A stretch of DNA of 64,000 nucleotides from positions 6,137,813 through 6,201,812 of the forward strand of contig CM028909.1 of assembly GCA_016801845.1 (NCBI GenBank), in the 5' to 3' direction. A program made the translations under genes and the position numbers. Under the pieces are notes generated by a model, which saw only the letters and a list, made by a program, of their open reading frames with translations, was not told the DNA's origin and searched no databases. Below, one piece after another: positions 61,901 to 64,000 of this stretch. The DNA comes from Polydactylus sextarius. Its lineage: Eukaryota; Chordata; Actinopteri; Polynemidae. The stretch's first letter is position 1; every line of letters starts with the position of its first letter.

Positions 61901-62808
61901 TACTGACCTTCACAGCAGTACAGCCATCTGATGAGGGAGAATACACCTGCAAGGCCCTGAACACTCACGGCGAGCACACAGCGAGGGTTTCCCTCTTTGT
62001 ACAAAGTATGCCCTGTGTTTATGAGCGTGTGTATCTATGGAAAAATAATACTGCAAGTCAACACGTTGTAGACTACTTTACTGGGTTTTATGGTTTGATT
62101 TAATGTCAGGCTTAGTTGAAGGTCAGGGACATACAGTCTGCAGGACAAATCTCTCATGGACTATTTGTGCAACATGTAGAGGAGGCAAATACTGCTGATT
62201 TAAAGAGACTATATGTAACTTTTGCCTCATAGGTACCATTAGCATGAGCAGCTATTTACATAGTAATCTAGCATCAAGATAAAAACAGTAATGTTGACTC
62301 CTGTTTTGCTTCTGTTTCATTGTTTCTACTGAAGCTAACGTGTTGACCAGCTAACCTCAGCCCAGCTCACTGTAGCATCCAGTTTGCCCTGAGTAGTATC
62401 AAAATGTCAAATTATAATCTCTTGGCATGTAAATGCAGTGATGGCTGAAGTACTCAGCAAGCGACTGTCACCACTGCACAAAACAGTGAGACTGCAATGT
62501 TTGTCTGTTTGTGCTGCTTTAATATGTGTTTTATCATGTCATAAATTGATATTTCCAGGTTTTTTTATATCATCTTTCAAGCTGAGGATATTGTGGTGTC
62601 TAAGATGTATTTTATCTTTGAATGATTATGATGCATTTTTTGGTCAGAGTCTAACCCAAGTGGCATAGGCACCCAGCCCCAAGTCCAAGTCAGTCCCCAA
62701 AATGTTGAAGTCCATGAGGGCGACACGTTGAGGTTGTACTGCCGTGCAACAGGATCACCCACCCCCAAGCTCACCTGGCTGAAAAATGGAGGACAAATCC
62801 CTCCACAG
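20313..62808 (+). CDS. hspg2: hspg2 (perlecan), N-terminal part, 47 core exons, incomplete at both ends
   Basis: Perlecan is a secreted basement-membrane heparan sulfate proteoglycan that binds laminin, nidogen, collagen and growth factors. Seen here: 47 exons with compatible phases joining into about 1,988 codons (5,964 bases). Order: acidic Ser-Gly segment, SEA module, four LDLa modules, Ig1, three laminin IV type A modules separated by laminin EGF repeats, then Ig2, Ig3, Ig4 and half of Ig5. This is the order of human perlecan, and stretches such as FQLVDLSRRFL, CDEEPDCADRSDE, SGSPPHYFFWSREDGRP and RAMDFNGILTI are nearly identical to the human protein as I remember it. Human perlecan has about 4,390 residues, so about 45% is present. 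The signal-peptide exon is not seen, and w1 begins where the mature protein should begin. Candidate alternative exons (51633, 52054, 52708, 59106, 63072) are listed separately and not counted. All junctions are GT-AG except 37747/37748. Confidence 0.97.
20702..20761 (+). CDS. hspg2: hspg2 exon w2: acidic Ser-Gly segment
   Basis: A 60-base exon, phase 1 to phase 1, with acceptor tctccaaag and donor gtaaga. It encodes LPSGEDDGSAPW and a Ser/Thr-rich end. It carries a second Ser-Gly in acidic context, as expected for glycosaminoglycan attachment in perlecan domain I. Because it is symmetric it could be skipped without a frameshift. Confidence 0.85.
21482..21730 (+). mobile_element. fragment of a non-LTR retrotransposon reverse transcriptase
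   Basis: The frame at 21530-21568 reads GVPQGSVLDPILF, the conserved reverse-transcriptase motif (usual form GVPQGSVLGPxLF). The flanks are decayed, and the word AGGACTGTGTGGACACACAG occurs twice (near 21493 and 21667), so the fragment is internally duplicated. Confidence 0.65.
24880..25262 (+). mobile_element. decayed L2-like LINE 3' end
   Basis: It ends in gcacttgtgaagtgctatat and aaataaagcac. Upstream, broken frames read like the C-terminal tail of an L2 ORF2 (for example a CLKNLLI-type word). Boundaries are approximate. Confidence 0.5.
28913..28972 (+). CDS. hspg2: hspg2 exon w3 (probable): domain I linker
   Basis: A 60-base exon, phase 1 to phase 1, with acceptor cgctcgctcatag behind a C/T-rich tract and a strong donor gtaagt. 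It encodes MHWLDSSHMGN followed by IQSPVEPDY. I recall no human counterpart, so support comes from splice signals and phase only. It fits exactly between w2 and w4, both of which use phase 1. It could be constitutive in fish or a cassette. Confidence 0.65.
30676..30722. repeat. (CA)n with an internal CG run
   Basis: CA repeats interrupted by gcacacgcgcgcgcaca. Confidence 0.95.
31244..31291. repeat. TA/TG microsatellite
   Basis: Imperfect alternation of TATA, TATG and TGTG units. Confidence 0.9.
31560..31960. repeat. interspersed repeat with AGGTCA direct repeats
   Basis: Three AGGTCA-type pairs with one-base spacing: TGGTCAAAGGTCA (31679-31691), AGGTCAAAGGTCA (31768-31780) and AGGTCAAAGGTCA (31918-31930), each set in similar text (gtcactgtgatctca; aggtcatgaag; gttactgtgacc). 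Confidence 0.6.
33164..33270 (+). CDS. hspg2: hspg2 exon w4: SEA module, first part
   Basis: Acceptor tgtgtatccag, donor gtatgt; phase 1 in, phase 0 out. It encodes YYRALVNFTSLVYGPELED and ends EISDAVVDT, matching human YFRALVNFTRSIEYSPQLED...VSEAVVDT. NFT is a conserved N-glycosylation site. Confidence 0.96.
33463..33521 (+). CDS. hspg2: hspg2 exon w5: SEA module, middle
   Basis: Acceptor cctccacag, donor gtaaga; phase 0 in, phase 2 out. It encodes LESEYNTIPGVQTVSVVLI, matching human LESEYLKIPGDQVVSVVFI. Confidence 0.95.
33790..33962 (+). CDS. hspg2: hspg2 exon w6: SEA module, last part
   Basis: Acceptor tctttgaag, donor gtaaga; phase 2 in, phase 1 out. It encodes VFVELDVGSEYNSND and ends VQGFQFRRLGE, close to human VFVELDVGSEGNADG...PQGFQFRRLG. 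Confidence 0.96.
33963..35350. other. hspg2 intron w6-w7
   Basis: 1.4 kb without an exon. About 34530-34930 is a degenerate tandem array of GTCTAGTCTGT-like words. Confidence 0.65.
34530..34930. repeat. degenerate GTCTAGTCTGT-like tandem array
   Basis: CTAG and GTCTGT words recur with irregular spacing across about 400 bases, for example agtctgtctagtctct and ctatctagtctgtgac. No clear fixed unit length. Confidence 0.7.
35351..35476 (+). CDS. hspg2: hspg2 exon w7: LDLa module 1
   Basis: Phase 1 to 1, 126 bases. It encodes one LDL-receptor class A module with CDNRPDCRDMSDEINC, the Cys and acidic calcium-binding pattern of the family; human has CDRRPDCRDMSDELNC. Confidence 0.97.
35618..35815 (+). 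CDS. hspg2: hspg2 exon w8: Thr/Pro linker and LDLa module 2
   Basis: Phase 1 to 1, 198 bases. It begins with a Thr/Pro-rich linker (TTPATTTTTAKKPPLPP, probably O-glycosylated; the Thr run is coded by an ACC repeat). The LDLa module follows, ending CDGERDCSDGSDEFRC. Confidence 0.96.
35895..36014 (+). CDS. hspg2: hspg2 exon w9: LDLa module 3
   Basis: Phase 1 to 1, 120 bases. It encodes CEPNEFKCKNGRCALKLWRC followed by DGDNDCEDNSDETDC, close to human CEPNEFPCGNGHCALKLWRC. Confidence 0.97.
36112..36243 (+). CDS. hspg2: hspg2 exon w10: LDLa module 4
   Basis: Phase 1 to 1, 132 bases. It encodes CAPEQFECLSDRNCIPASYQ then CDEEPDCADRSDEYGC, matching human LDLa 4. Confidence 0.97.
36244..36635. other. 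hspg2 intron w10-w11
   Basis: 392 bases. The only structure seen is three tandem copies of the octamer TCTTTGCC at 36313-36340. Confidence 0.7.
36313..36340. repeat. short TCTTTGCC tandem repeat
   Basis: Three consecutive copies of TCTTTGCC plus a partial fourth. Confidence 0.9.
36636..36780 (+). CDS. hspg2: hspg2 exon w11: Ig1, first half
   Basis: Phase 1 in, phase 2 out. It encodes PPEESIQAARGATVVFTCQA and ITWRLNWGHIP, matching human PRESIQASRGQTVTFTC...INWRLNWGHIP. It carries the first Ig cysteine and the core Trp. Confidence 0.96.
36781..37362. other. hspg2 intron w11-w12
   Basis: 582 bases; nothing recognised. Confidence 0.7.
37363..37520 (+). CDS. hspg2: hspg2 exon w12: Ig1, second half
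   Basis: Phase 2 in, phase 1 out. It encodes GRGTLTIRDVKEADQGAYTC then AKGLVFGIPDGVLTL; human has GRGTLIIRDVKESDQGAYTC and GMVFGIPDGVLEL. It carries the second Ig cysteine in the DxGxYxC motif. Confidence 0.97.
37607..37747 (+). CDS. hspg2: hspg2 exon w13: laminin EGF start of domain III
   Basis: 141 bases, phase 1 to 1. It encodes CPDGHFSVEGRC and CFCAGITKNC, then EEEDYKG at the junction, matching human ...DQPDDFKG. The next exon resumes at VNVSYPSRPGTPPLSSTQ, so the exon must end after AAAG, in front of gcactg. That is a GC donor with poor agreement at +4 to +6; no GT donor in a usable phase lies nearby. Confidence 0.88.
37852..38015 (+). CDS. hspg2: hspg2 exon w14: laminin IV A module 1, start
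   Basis: Phase 1 in, phase 0 out. It encodes NVSYPSRPGTPPLSSTQ, FQLVDLSRRFLNLDSFW and LPRQFLGNK; the human sequence is nearly the same. NVS is an N-glycosylation motif. Confidence 0.97.
38097..38276 (+). CDS. hspg2: hspg2 exon w15: laminin IV A module 1, middle
   Basis: 180 bases, phase 0 to 0. It encodes IDSYGGSLKYKVRYTLARG and VERPDVVLVGNGRRL, as in human VDSYGGSLRYNVRYELARG. The equal-length w24 is its counterpart in module 2. Confidence 0.97.
38437..38633 (+). CDS. hspg2: hspg2 exon w16: laminin IV A module 1, end
   Basis: 197 bases, phase 0 in, phase 2 out. It encodes TREDLLMTLANLDSISIRTI and VALSDIVMDTTTVE, ending in DVEEC at the start of the next laminin EGF repeat. Confidence 0.95.
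38634..38955. other. hspg2 intron w16-w17
   Basis: 322 bases; nothing recognised. Confidence 0.7.
38956..39103 (+). CDS. hspg2: hspg2 exon w17: laminin EGF repeat
   Basis: Phase 2 in, phase 0 out. It encodes CPPGYSGLSCEMC and CNCNGHASACDPISGHC, matching human CPIGYSGLSCESC and CNCNGHASSCDPVYGHC. Confidence 0.97.
39104..39489. other. hspg2 intron w17-w18
   Basis: 386 bases; includes GCTAAGCTAAGCTAA-like repeat DNA near 39192-39207, otherwise nothing seen. Confidence 0.65.
39490..39617 (+). CDS. hspg2: hspg2 exon w18: laminin EGF repeat
   Basis: 128 bases, phase 0 in, phase 2 out. It encodes SCQHNTEGPQCDKCRRGYFG and CKPCPCPYSETSR. Confidence 0.97.
39821..39907 (+). CDS. hspg2: hspg2 exon w19: laminin EGF repeat
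   Basis: 87 bases, phase 2 to 2. It encodes FSATCFLDSDQQPTCDDC and PGYTGRRCEK, like human FSDTCFLDTDGQATCDAC and PGYTGRRCES. Confidence 0.97.
40026..40093 (+). CDS. hspg2: hspg2 exon w20: laminin EGF repeat
   Basis: Phase 2 in, phase 1 out. It encodes CAPGYQGNPLLPNGKC; human has CAPGYEGNPIQPGGKC. The donor is gtgagt. Confidence 0.95.
40383..40441 (+). CDS. hspg2: hspg2 exon w21: laminin EGF repeat
   Basis: 59 bases, phase 1 in, phase 0 out. It encodes NKCDNRGTISSSSRPCSCK. The donor gtacac runs straight into a 14-base tandem repeat. Confidence 0.93.
40448..40500 (+). repeat. 14-base minisatellite at the w21 donor
   Basis: Three perfect copies of GCACACACAGCAAC plus a truncated fourth begin 6 bases after the splice donor. 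Confidence 0.9.
40634..40677 (+). repeat. TG dinucleotide tract abutting the w22 acceptor
   Basis: A nearly pure (TG)n tract, interrupted by a TTTG near its start, ends directly before the terminal ttgcag of the acceptor of w22 and replaces an ordinary pyrimidine tract. Confidence 0.92.
40683..40823 (+). CDS. hspg2: hspg2 exon w22: laminin EGF repeat before laminin IV A 2
   Basis: 141 bases, phase 0 to 0. It encodes NNVAGALCDECKPGFFHLSE and CFCMGVTKQCSSSSW; human has NNVVGRLCNECADGSFHLS and CFCMGVSRHCTSSSW. Confidence 0.97.
41026..41199 (+). CDS. hspg2: hspg2 exon w23: laminin IV A module 2, start
   Basis: 174 bases, phase 0 to 0. It encodes FTLSNSANTKTISDGI and ends YYWVLPENFRGDK, the counterpart of human FSLTNAASTHTTNEGI and YFWSLPSRFLGDK. 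Confidence 0.96.
41495..41674 (+). CDS. hspg2: hspg2 exon w24: laminin IV A module 2, middle
   Basis: 180 bases, phase 0 to 0. It encodes VTAYGGELRYVVRF, KPDVVLQGNGISLEHY and ends LTFRE; human VTSYGGELRFTV...VVLQGNNIILEHH. Confidence 0.96.
41767..41885 (+). CDS. hspg2: hspg2 exon w25: laminin IV A module 2
   Basis: Phase 0 in, phase 2 out. It encodes SAWRRADGQPCTREHLLMAL and MIRASYAD, like human QAWQRPDGQPATREHLLMAL. The acceptor ctggatgatag has a weak pyrimidine tract. Confidence 0.94.
41978..42089 (+). CDS. hspg2: hspg2 exon w26: end of laminin IV A 2
   Basis: Phase 2 in, phase 0 out. It encodes ISDIRMDIAAPQ and RALEVEECACPLGYRGPSCQ; human ISMDVAVPE...ALEVEQCSCPPGYRGPSCQ. Confidence 0.96.
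42386..42499 (+). CDS. hspg2: hspg2 exon w27: laminin EGF repeat
   Basis: 114 bases, phase 0 to 0. It encodes ECDEGYTRTSSGIYLGTCER and CNGHASGCDPETGRC. Confidence 0.97.
42731..42858 (+). CDS. hspg2: hspg2 exon w28: laminin EGF repeat
   Basis: 128 bases, phase 0 in, phase 2 out. It encodes QCLHNTAGPRCERCQPGYYG and CKPCPCPGTSSS. The acceptor ctgaccaaag is A-rich; the choice rests on homology and phase. Confidence 0.94.
42981..43067 (+). CDS. hspg2: hspg2 exon w29: laminin EGF repeat
   Basis: 87 bases, phase 2 to 2. It encodes FSPTCYLEADGQPTCDSC and PPGYSGRRCE; human has CFLDTDGHPTCDAC and PGHSGRHCE. Confidence 0.97.
43853..45658 (+). CDS. unrecognised 601-codon ORF nested in hspg2 intron (acidic patch, coiled coil, Lys/Thr/Pro-rich tail)
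   Basis: I do not recognise this protein. Residues 19-50 contain two cysteines and an NFS glycosylation motif. Residues about 57-67 are almost all Asp/Glu. Residues about 125-226 look like a coiled coil with regular Leu/Met heptads, for example FNQRLTMLESNTLDMK and LSRLEGRLEILIDGF. Residues about 227-560 are very rich in Lys, Thr, Pro and Ser, like a mucin-type or heparin-binding stalk. The last 40 residues become ordered again (LDLLRLLKGEQ; VVLGRLAIPIKIIPDN). The start is uncertain. The ATG has no signal peptide, and splice acceptors inside the frame at 43882 (attaag) and 43902 (ccctctgcag) suggest this may be a terminal exon. The 43882 acceptor is phase-compatible with w29, so an alternative perlecan C terminus is possible; the 43902 acceptor would need a separate phase-1 exon. 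A retrocopy is a third option. An 1,800-base frame is unlikely by chance. Confidence 0.6.
   Translation: MPDCAVLTLREEKPSADSCGDPFLEKQIEGFLPVRCGAEAVFNFSKEKLISPFGSGDDDDEDDYDDDGGVGTTVIPARTLMSTAARHRITVSTKATSVNTVSVAPNKSVSRLPPRFTPSLETRHASFQQLLRVHLNTFNQRLTMLESNTLDMKESIWRMEDQQSELSSQLKELMTLQMVGEKSKKVTELEKSYTDMESRLSRLEGRLEILIDGFTALAQEMNKMKRVRHTSRSPQERRILPPLTTVIAIPSLSTSQPPVRIIPTETPLTSRATVPKSIPTPGLPTKKQKPTSAPQRERKVKPAATTKKSITPQLVTRSSKRQVPTSSTTKLKTTLSKPKATSKIKPKTTPRPEMKRPKGRRLVTAKHVSQPRKTKPQQVKEEATITKFQVDPPTHKSKSSKAPQARKQSDQANKKDPSPPTKNNRQHKVLSSDAPASKKVQDAGKSSNSDSKKSLKPHKGNTDQNEKIERNTYKLVDHKTKNSVTTTKPTTTTAAIKKSKTTAKRTTDPAKTKVTSVRKKFTTITKRTPIPTKTKATTTKKVTKKTQQKKKTNFQSNSGVLDLLRLLKGEQTSAKNKNSQDGSLHVVLGRLAIPIKIIPDN
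45956..46061. repeat. (AT)n tract followed by imperfect (GTAT)n
   Basis: About 75 bases of pure AT alternation, then GTAT/GTATAT units, 300 bases downstream of the nested ORF stop codon. Confidence 0.95.
46378..46383 (+). promoter_or_regulatory. possible polyadenylation signal AATAAA
   Basis: AATAAA about 720 bases after the stop of the nested ORF. It is the natural candidate if that ORF is the last exon of a transcript, but the hexamer is common in such AT-rich DNA. Confidence 0.3.
46590..47170. repeat. interspersed repeat of the CCCCAGAGGATGAA family
   Basis: Contains ggtccccagaggatgaa on the + strand near 46601-46618, GTTAGCATACTAGCAT near 46873, and the reverse-oriented cctctgggga near 46986. 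The words are shared with the copies at 10640-11190 and 60340-60780. No protein is coded. Confidence 0.5.
48336..48406 (+). CDS. hspg2: hspg2 exon w30: laminin EGF repeat
   Basis: Phase 2 in, phase 1 out. It encodes CAAGYTGNPQLGQRC; human has CAPGYYGNPSQGQPC. Confidence 0.95.
48508..48572 (+). CDS. hspg2: hspg2 exon w31: laminin EGF repeat
   Basis: 65 bases, phase 1 in, phase 0 out. It encodes NCYYCDQRGRESCVGGVCRC; human has GCNCDPQGSVSSQCDAAGQC. Confidence 0.93.
48664..48804 (+). CDS. hspg2: hspg2 exon w32: laminin EGF repeat before laminin IV A 3
   Basis: 141 bases, phase 0 to 0. It encodes CKVGTFHLSQDNKDGCLSC and FCMGVTQQCSSSTYYRDL; human has CFCMGITQQCASSAYTRHL. Confidence 0.97.
48805..49951. 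other. hspg2 intron w32-w33
   Basis: 1.15 kb; no exon or recognisable repeat. Confidence 0.65.
49952..50143 (+). CDS. hspg2: hspg2 exon w33: laminin IV A module 3, start
   Basis: 192 bases, phase 0 to 0. It encodes FSPGNFQGFALVNRQRTNR and ends HYWQLPGVYQGDK; human has FAPGDFQGFALVNPQRNSR and FYWQLPETYQGDK. This is the canonical start of the module. Confidence 0.97.
50144..51632. other. hspg2 intronic stretch between w33 and the first alternative exon candidate
   Basis: 1.5 kb of AT-rich DNA with no recognised exon or repeat. Confidence 0.6.
51633..51938 (+). CDS. hspg2: candidate alternative hspg2 exon A1, Ser-rich
   Basis: 306 bases, phase 0 to 0, with acceptor cacctcctcag and donor gtactc. 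It encodes GDVRQLDDQVWALFSNFSNG, then about 50 residues dominated by Ser coded by TCC/TCT repeats, then Pro/Ser/Arg-rich sequence ending APHLQ. NFS is a possible N-glycosylation site. I recall nothing similar in human perlecan. It fits in frame between w32 or w33 and A3 or w34. It could be alternative, fish-specific, or a chance open frame in a CT-rich tract. Confidence 0.5.
51717..51833 (+). repeat. TCC/TCT/CTT trinucleotide-rich tract inside candidate exon A1
   Basis: Imperfect trinucleotide array read as poly-Ser; length is a multiple of three between splice sites, and variation in copy number would keep frame. Confidence 0.85.
52054..52107 (+). CDS. hspg2: candidate small hspg2 exon A2, Ser/Lys-rich
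   Basis: 54 bases, phase 0 to 0, donor gtagac, poor acceptor gatcaaaag. It encodes SKNTFSKTSSSSFPGSSK, compositionally a continuation of the Ser-rich segment of A1. Support is weak. Confidence 0.25.
52708..52791 (+). CDS. hspg2: candidate alternative hspg2 exon A3: second copy of the laminin IV YWQLP segment
   Basis: 84 bases, phase 0 to 0, with a pyrimidine-rich acceptor (cctcctttgcctctcag) and donor gtaact. It ends DDLLYWQLPAHFTGDK, which parallels the end of w33 (HYWQLPGVYQGDK), of w23 (YYWVLPENFRGDK) and of human laminin IV modules. The next exon w34 begins VGSYGGKLKYTISY, so A3 would splice to it exactly like w33 does. Homology to the family makes this a real or recently real exon, likely mutually exclusive with w33. 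Confidence 0.7.
52792..53173. other. hspg2 intron before w34
   Basis: 382 bases; nothing recognised. Confidence 0.65.
53174..53266 (+). CDS. hspg2: hspg2 exon w34: laminin IV A module 3, middle a
   Basis: 93 bases, phase 0 to 0. It encodes VGSYGGKLKYTISYVAGPRG and DADVQII; human VAAYGGKLRYTLSYTAGPQG and DPDVQIT. Confidence 0.97.
53359..53451 (+). CDS. hspg2: hspg2 exon w35: laminin IV A module 3, middle b
   Basis: 93 bases, phase 0 to 0. It encodes GNDITLVARKPWPRR and FEIIFRE; human GNNIMLVASQP...YEIMFRE. w34 plus w35 correspond to the single exons w15 and w24. Confidence 0.96.
53560..53790 (+). CDS. hspg2: hspg2 exon w36: laminin IV A module 3, end
   Basis: 231 bases, phase 0 to 0. It encodes DFWYRPDGVPTTREHLMMVL, LIRASYSSEMRSSSISDISM and LEVEQCRCPPAYQGLSCQ. 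It equals w25 plus w26 (119+112) in length and content, without the intron. Confidence 0.97.
53899..54012 (+). CDS. hspg2: hspg2 exon w37: laminin EGF repeat
   Basis: 114 bases, phase 0 to 0. It encodes DCAPGYTRTGGGLYLGHCEL and CECNGHSDSCDPETGIC; human DCAPGYTRTGSGLYLGHCEL. Confidence 0.98.
54103..54230 (+). CDS. hspg2: hspg2 exon w38: laminin EGF repeat
   Basis: 128 bases, phase 0 in, phase 2 out. It encodes CLHNTQGELCEQCAPGFFGD and TPEDCQPCACP; human CELCAPGYYGDATAGTPEDC. Confidence 0.98.
54486..54572 (+). CDS. hspg2: hspg2 exon w39: laminin EGF repeat
   Basis: 87 bases, phase 2 to 2. It encodes FSPTCESLGNGGYQCTAC and QPGYTGQYCER; human FSRTCESLGAGGYRCTAC and EPGYTGQYCEQ. Confidence 0.98.
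54714..54772 (+). CDS. hspg2: hspg2 exon w40: last laminin EGF segment of domain III
   Basis: 59 bases, phase 2 in, phase 1 out. It encodes CAPGYVGNPQQREKC; human CGPGYVGNPSVQGGQC. Confidence 0.95.
54773..55392. other. hspg2 intron w40-w41
   Basis: 620 bases, mostly an interspersed repeat (54890-55345) of the family that also occurs at 31560-31960. Confidence 0.65.
54890..55345. repeat. interspersed repeat with AGGTCA words
   Basis: Contains gaggtcactgtgacctca, AGGTCAAAGATCA (55039-55051) and adjacent AGGTCAAGGTCA (55260-55271), with phrases about 'ggattcaaa', 'tggccttt' and 'catctcaaa' shared with the element near 31560-31960. Confidence 0.6.
55393..55557 (+). CDS. hspg2: hspg2 exon w41: Ig2, first half
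   Basis: Phase 1 to 1, 165 bases. It encodes SQGGSVTLRCQVSGSPPHYF and WSREDGRPISVTAERRRQ; human PQGGSHSLRCQVSGSPPHYF and WSREDGRPVPSG. Confidence 0.98.
55672..55782 (+). CDS. hspg2: hspg2 exon w42: Ig2, second half
   Basis: Phase 1 to 1, 111 bases. It encodes AELYFPRVQQTDAGVYICTC and SNRSHAEIVVT; human SELHFPSVQPSDAGVYICTC. Confidence 0.98.
55932..56032 (+). CDS. hspg2: hspg2 exon w43: Ig3, first half
   Basis: Phase 1 in, phase 0 out. It encodes VPSKPIEVTVEEPKAQTVRV and VNFICTAKSK; human APSKPITVTVEEQRSQSVRP and VTFICTAKSK. Confidence 0.98.
56033..56451. other. hspg2 intron w43-w44
   Basis: 419 bases, largely a fish-type interspersed repeat (56120-56290). Confidence 0.65.
56120..56290. repeat. 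interspersed repeat with GCTAAGCTAAGCTAA
   Basis: Reads tttccttatgctaagctaagc, then tatttaca, then gatcttctcatctaattctc. I recognise this succession from common percomorph-fish repeats, from memory only. Confidence 0.55.
56452..56632 (+). CDS. hspg2: hspg2 exon w44: Ig3, second half
   Basis: Phase 0 in, phase 1 out. It encodes SPAYTLVWTRKGNRKLPNRA, MDFNGILTIQNVQPEDAGVY and CTGSNMYAMDEGSAILYVP; human is nearly identical. Both second-half Ig motifs (W and DAGxYxC) are present. Confidence 0.98.
58082..58126. repeat. (TA)n tract
   Basis: About 45 bases of pure TA directly after an A run. Confidence 0.95.
59106..59165 (+). CDS. hspg2: candidate hspg2 cassette exon A4 between Ig3 and Ig4
   Basis: 60 bases, phase 1 to 1, exactly compatible with w44 and w45. 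The acceptor follows a long C/T tract (ccttcctcccacatctccag) and the donor is gtaagt. It encodes EATKTQMFYTAYEMFEGHRK. I recall no human counterpart. Inclusion would insert 20 residues in the linker between Ig3 and Ig4. Confidence 0.5.
60340..60780. repeat. interspersed repeat copy with TTAGCA/ATGTTAGCAT words
   Basis: Contains cactgtcccaagaggatga, catgttagcatccttg and tttgcaaaatttcagg, similar in order to 10640-11190 and 46590-47170. Non-coding. Confidence 0.45.
61610..61732 (+). CDS. hspg2: hspg2 exon w45: Ig4, first half
   Basis: Phase 1 to 1, 123 bases. It encodes VLNVQQGQRAEFRCIVTGNP and TPAVEWIG; human QLTVQPGQLAEFRCSATGSP and TPTLEWTG. Confidence 0.97.
61853..62005 (+). CDS. hspg2: hspg2 exon w46: Ig4, second half
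   Basis: Phase 1 to 1, 153 bases. It encodes GGPGNRMSPRAVIRGSILTF, VQPSDEGEYTCKALNTHGEH and TARVSLFVQ; human GGPGGQLPAKAQIHGGILRL. Confidence 0.97.
62006..62647. other. hspg2 intron w46-w47
   Basis: 642 bases; nothing recognised apart from short TTAGCA words typical of local repeats. Confidence 0.6.
62648..62808 (+). CDS. hspg2: hspg2 exon w47: Ig5, first half
   Basis: Phase 1 in, phase 0 out. It encodes VQVSPQNVEVHEGDTLRLYC, RATGSPTPKLTWLKNGGQIP and ends PQ; human VQVSPERTQVHAGRTVRLYC and ITWRKEGGSLPPQ. The second half, with the closing cysteine, is beyond the window. Confidence 0.97.
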
Positions 62809-63071
62809 GTGAGATCTAACCCTAACCTCCTGCTGCACTGTGACTTTTAACATGGATCCATTAAAGCTGAAACAGTTTCTTATCTTATCTTACACCTGAA
62901 GGTGTGTCTGGTGCCGCTGGTGTTTCATCATACTATGACAGTTTTTATGAGTCTTTCTTTCAGCATTTTGACCATTTACCTTTATTTTTCCCTCCCTTCT
63001 GTTTGTCTCTTCCCTCCTTTTTTTGTTTTTTTTTTTCTTTTTGATCCCACCCTGTTTTGACGTTTGCTCAG

Positions 63072-63149
63072 GCGATACCGTCTCACGGTTTCCATCAGTT
63101 TAAAAGCAACAGTCTCGATGTGTTACAGAGACGTATTGAGGAGCTGCAG
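63072..63149 (+). CDS. hspg2: candidate hspg2 cassette exon A5 inside Ig5
   Basis: 78 bases, phase 0 to 0, acceptor gacgtttgctcag, donor gtctgt. It encodes AIPSHGFHQFKSNSLDVLQR and RIEELQ. It does not resemble the expected second half of an Ig module and has no Cys, so it would be an insert in the Ig5 loop before the closing strand. The donor is weak. Confidence 0.4.
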
Positions 63150-64000
63150 GTCTGTCCATCTGTCCGGTGTCTGTCTGTCCTGTCTCATAGTTCACACCCA
63201 TTGTTCTCTACTGACCTTGTCTTCACACGTTGTCCACTAAGTGCATGATCAAACGTGTTCTTGATTCACACTTTGTAAACACTGTTCATTTGCAACAGCT
63301 GCTCACTTAGTCCCTGTTGAGCTGCTGGCAAACACATTAAAATCAGCTGGGTTGTCTGGGTTGTCTTCTTAGTGTACTTGCATGCAGTATTTGTTTTCTA
63401 TGTTGCGTTTTATTAATATAGGTGTTCCATAGTCTTTCGTTTTGGTCTGTCTACATCACACCATCCCAGAGGTGTTTGGGCTCTCAGGACCCAGTTCATC
63501 ATCCCCATTGAGTGTATTAACAGCACTAAGTATACAGTAGGTACTGTAGGTATTTCAGACATATTTTGCTCCACGCCCAGACGCATTCGGCCGTCCCCTT
63601 GCCCCGGGGGCGTTTTGTGTCAGTCTGGTTCTCTGCGTGGCCCGGCTCGGCGAGGGCTCCGGGGCCTGTTTAGTTCTGCCTCACAGAGTCACTGCGTTGT
63701 GTCAGCCTTTCCCAGGGGGAGCCGGGCTCTGCCGTGCGACCACGCAGAAATTCTGTATGCTCTAGCAAACGGCTTGCTTTGAAAACTCGTCAAAGGGTTC
63801 AGACACACATTGAGCCAAGGCCCGCCTCAGCCACTGCTCGGTTTAGCCTCCCTCACGGTTGAATGGGCCAGAGCTAAGCAGCTTTGTCCATGGATGCCCC
63901 AACACCCCCCGGATACAGTAATCCCTCCTCAGACCCTCCCCTCCTGATTCCCCTCCCCTCTGAGGTGTTTCCAAACTTTATAAAAGCTCATTTTCAGCCT
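63150..64000. other. hspg2 intron at the right edge
   Basis: No exon found. About 63575-63960 is clearly more GC- and CpG-rich than the rest of the window. Confidence 0.6.

Overview
The window is vertebrate nuclear DNA, most probably from a teleost fish. The evidence is small exons with consensus GT/AG splice sites in long AT-rich introns, many dinucleotide repeats, L2-type LINE 3' ends, and short interspersed repeats containing GCTAAGCTAA or CCCCAGAGGATGAA-like words that I associate with ray-finned fish genomes. Only one gene is firmly recognised: hspg2, encoding the basement-membrane heparan sulfate proteoglycan perlecan. It is on the + strand and runs off the right-hand edge; its signal-peptide exon is not visible and probably lies upstream. 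I could place 47 core exons (named w1-w47 here) whose phases join without a break into about 1,988 codons, roughly the N-terminal 45% of the protein. All family comparisons are from memory of human perlecan, not from a search.

Layout. 1-20312: no recognisable exon, probably intron 1, with simple and interspersed repeats. 20313-33962: domain I, meaning an acidic Ser-Gly (heparan sulfate) segment on w1-w3 and the SEA module on w4-w6. 35351-36243: four LDL-receptor class A modules. 36636-37520: Ig1. 37607-54772: domain III, three successive laminin IV type A modules with laminin-type EGF repeats. Exon lengths recur between the modules, which shows intragenic duplication. 55393-62808: Ig2, Ig3, Ig4 and the first part of Ig5. 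The remainder is intron.

Odd material. (1) A 601-codon open frame lies inside the 5.3-kb intron 43068-48335. It encodes an acidic patch, a coiled coil and a long Lys/Thr/Pro-rich tail, and I do not recognise it. (2) The intron 50144-53173 holds phase-0 candidate exons (51633-51938, 52054-52107, 52708-52791) that look like an alternative, Ser-rich N-terminal half of the third laminin IV module. (3) Phase-compatible cassette candidates occur at 59106-59165 and 63072-63149. (4) One junction (37747/37748) needs a weak GC splice donor. (5) A long TG tract sits directly in front of the acceptor of w22.

Together the exons describe a secreted extracellular-matrix proteoglycan: heparan sulfate chains near the N terminus, followed by LDLa, laminin-like and Ig modules. 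The unexplained ORF may be a nested gene, an alternative perlecan 3' end, or a retrocopy; sequence alone does not decide.
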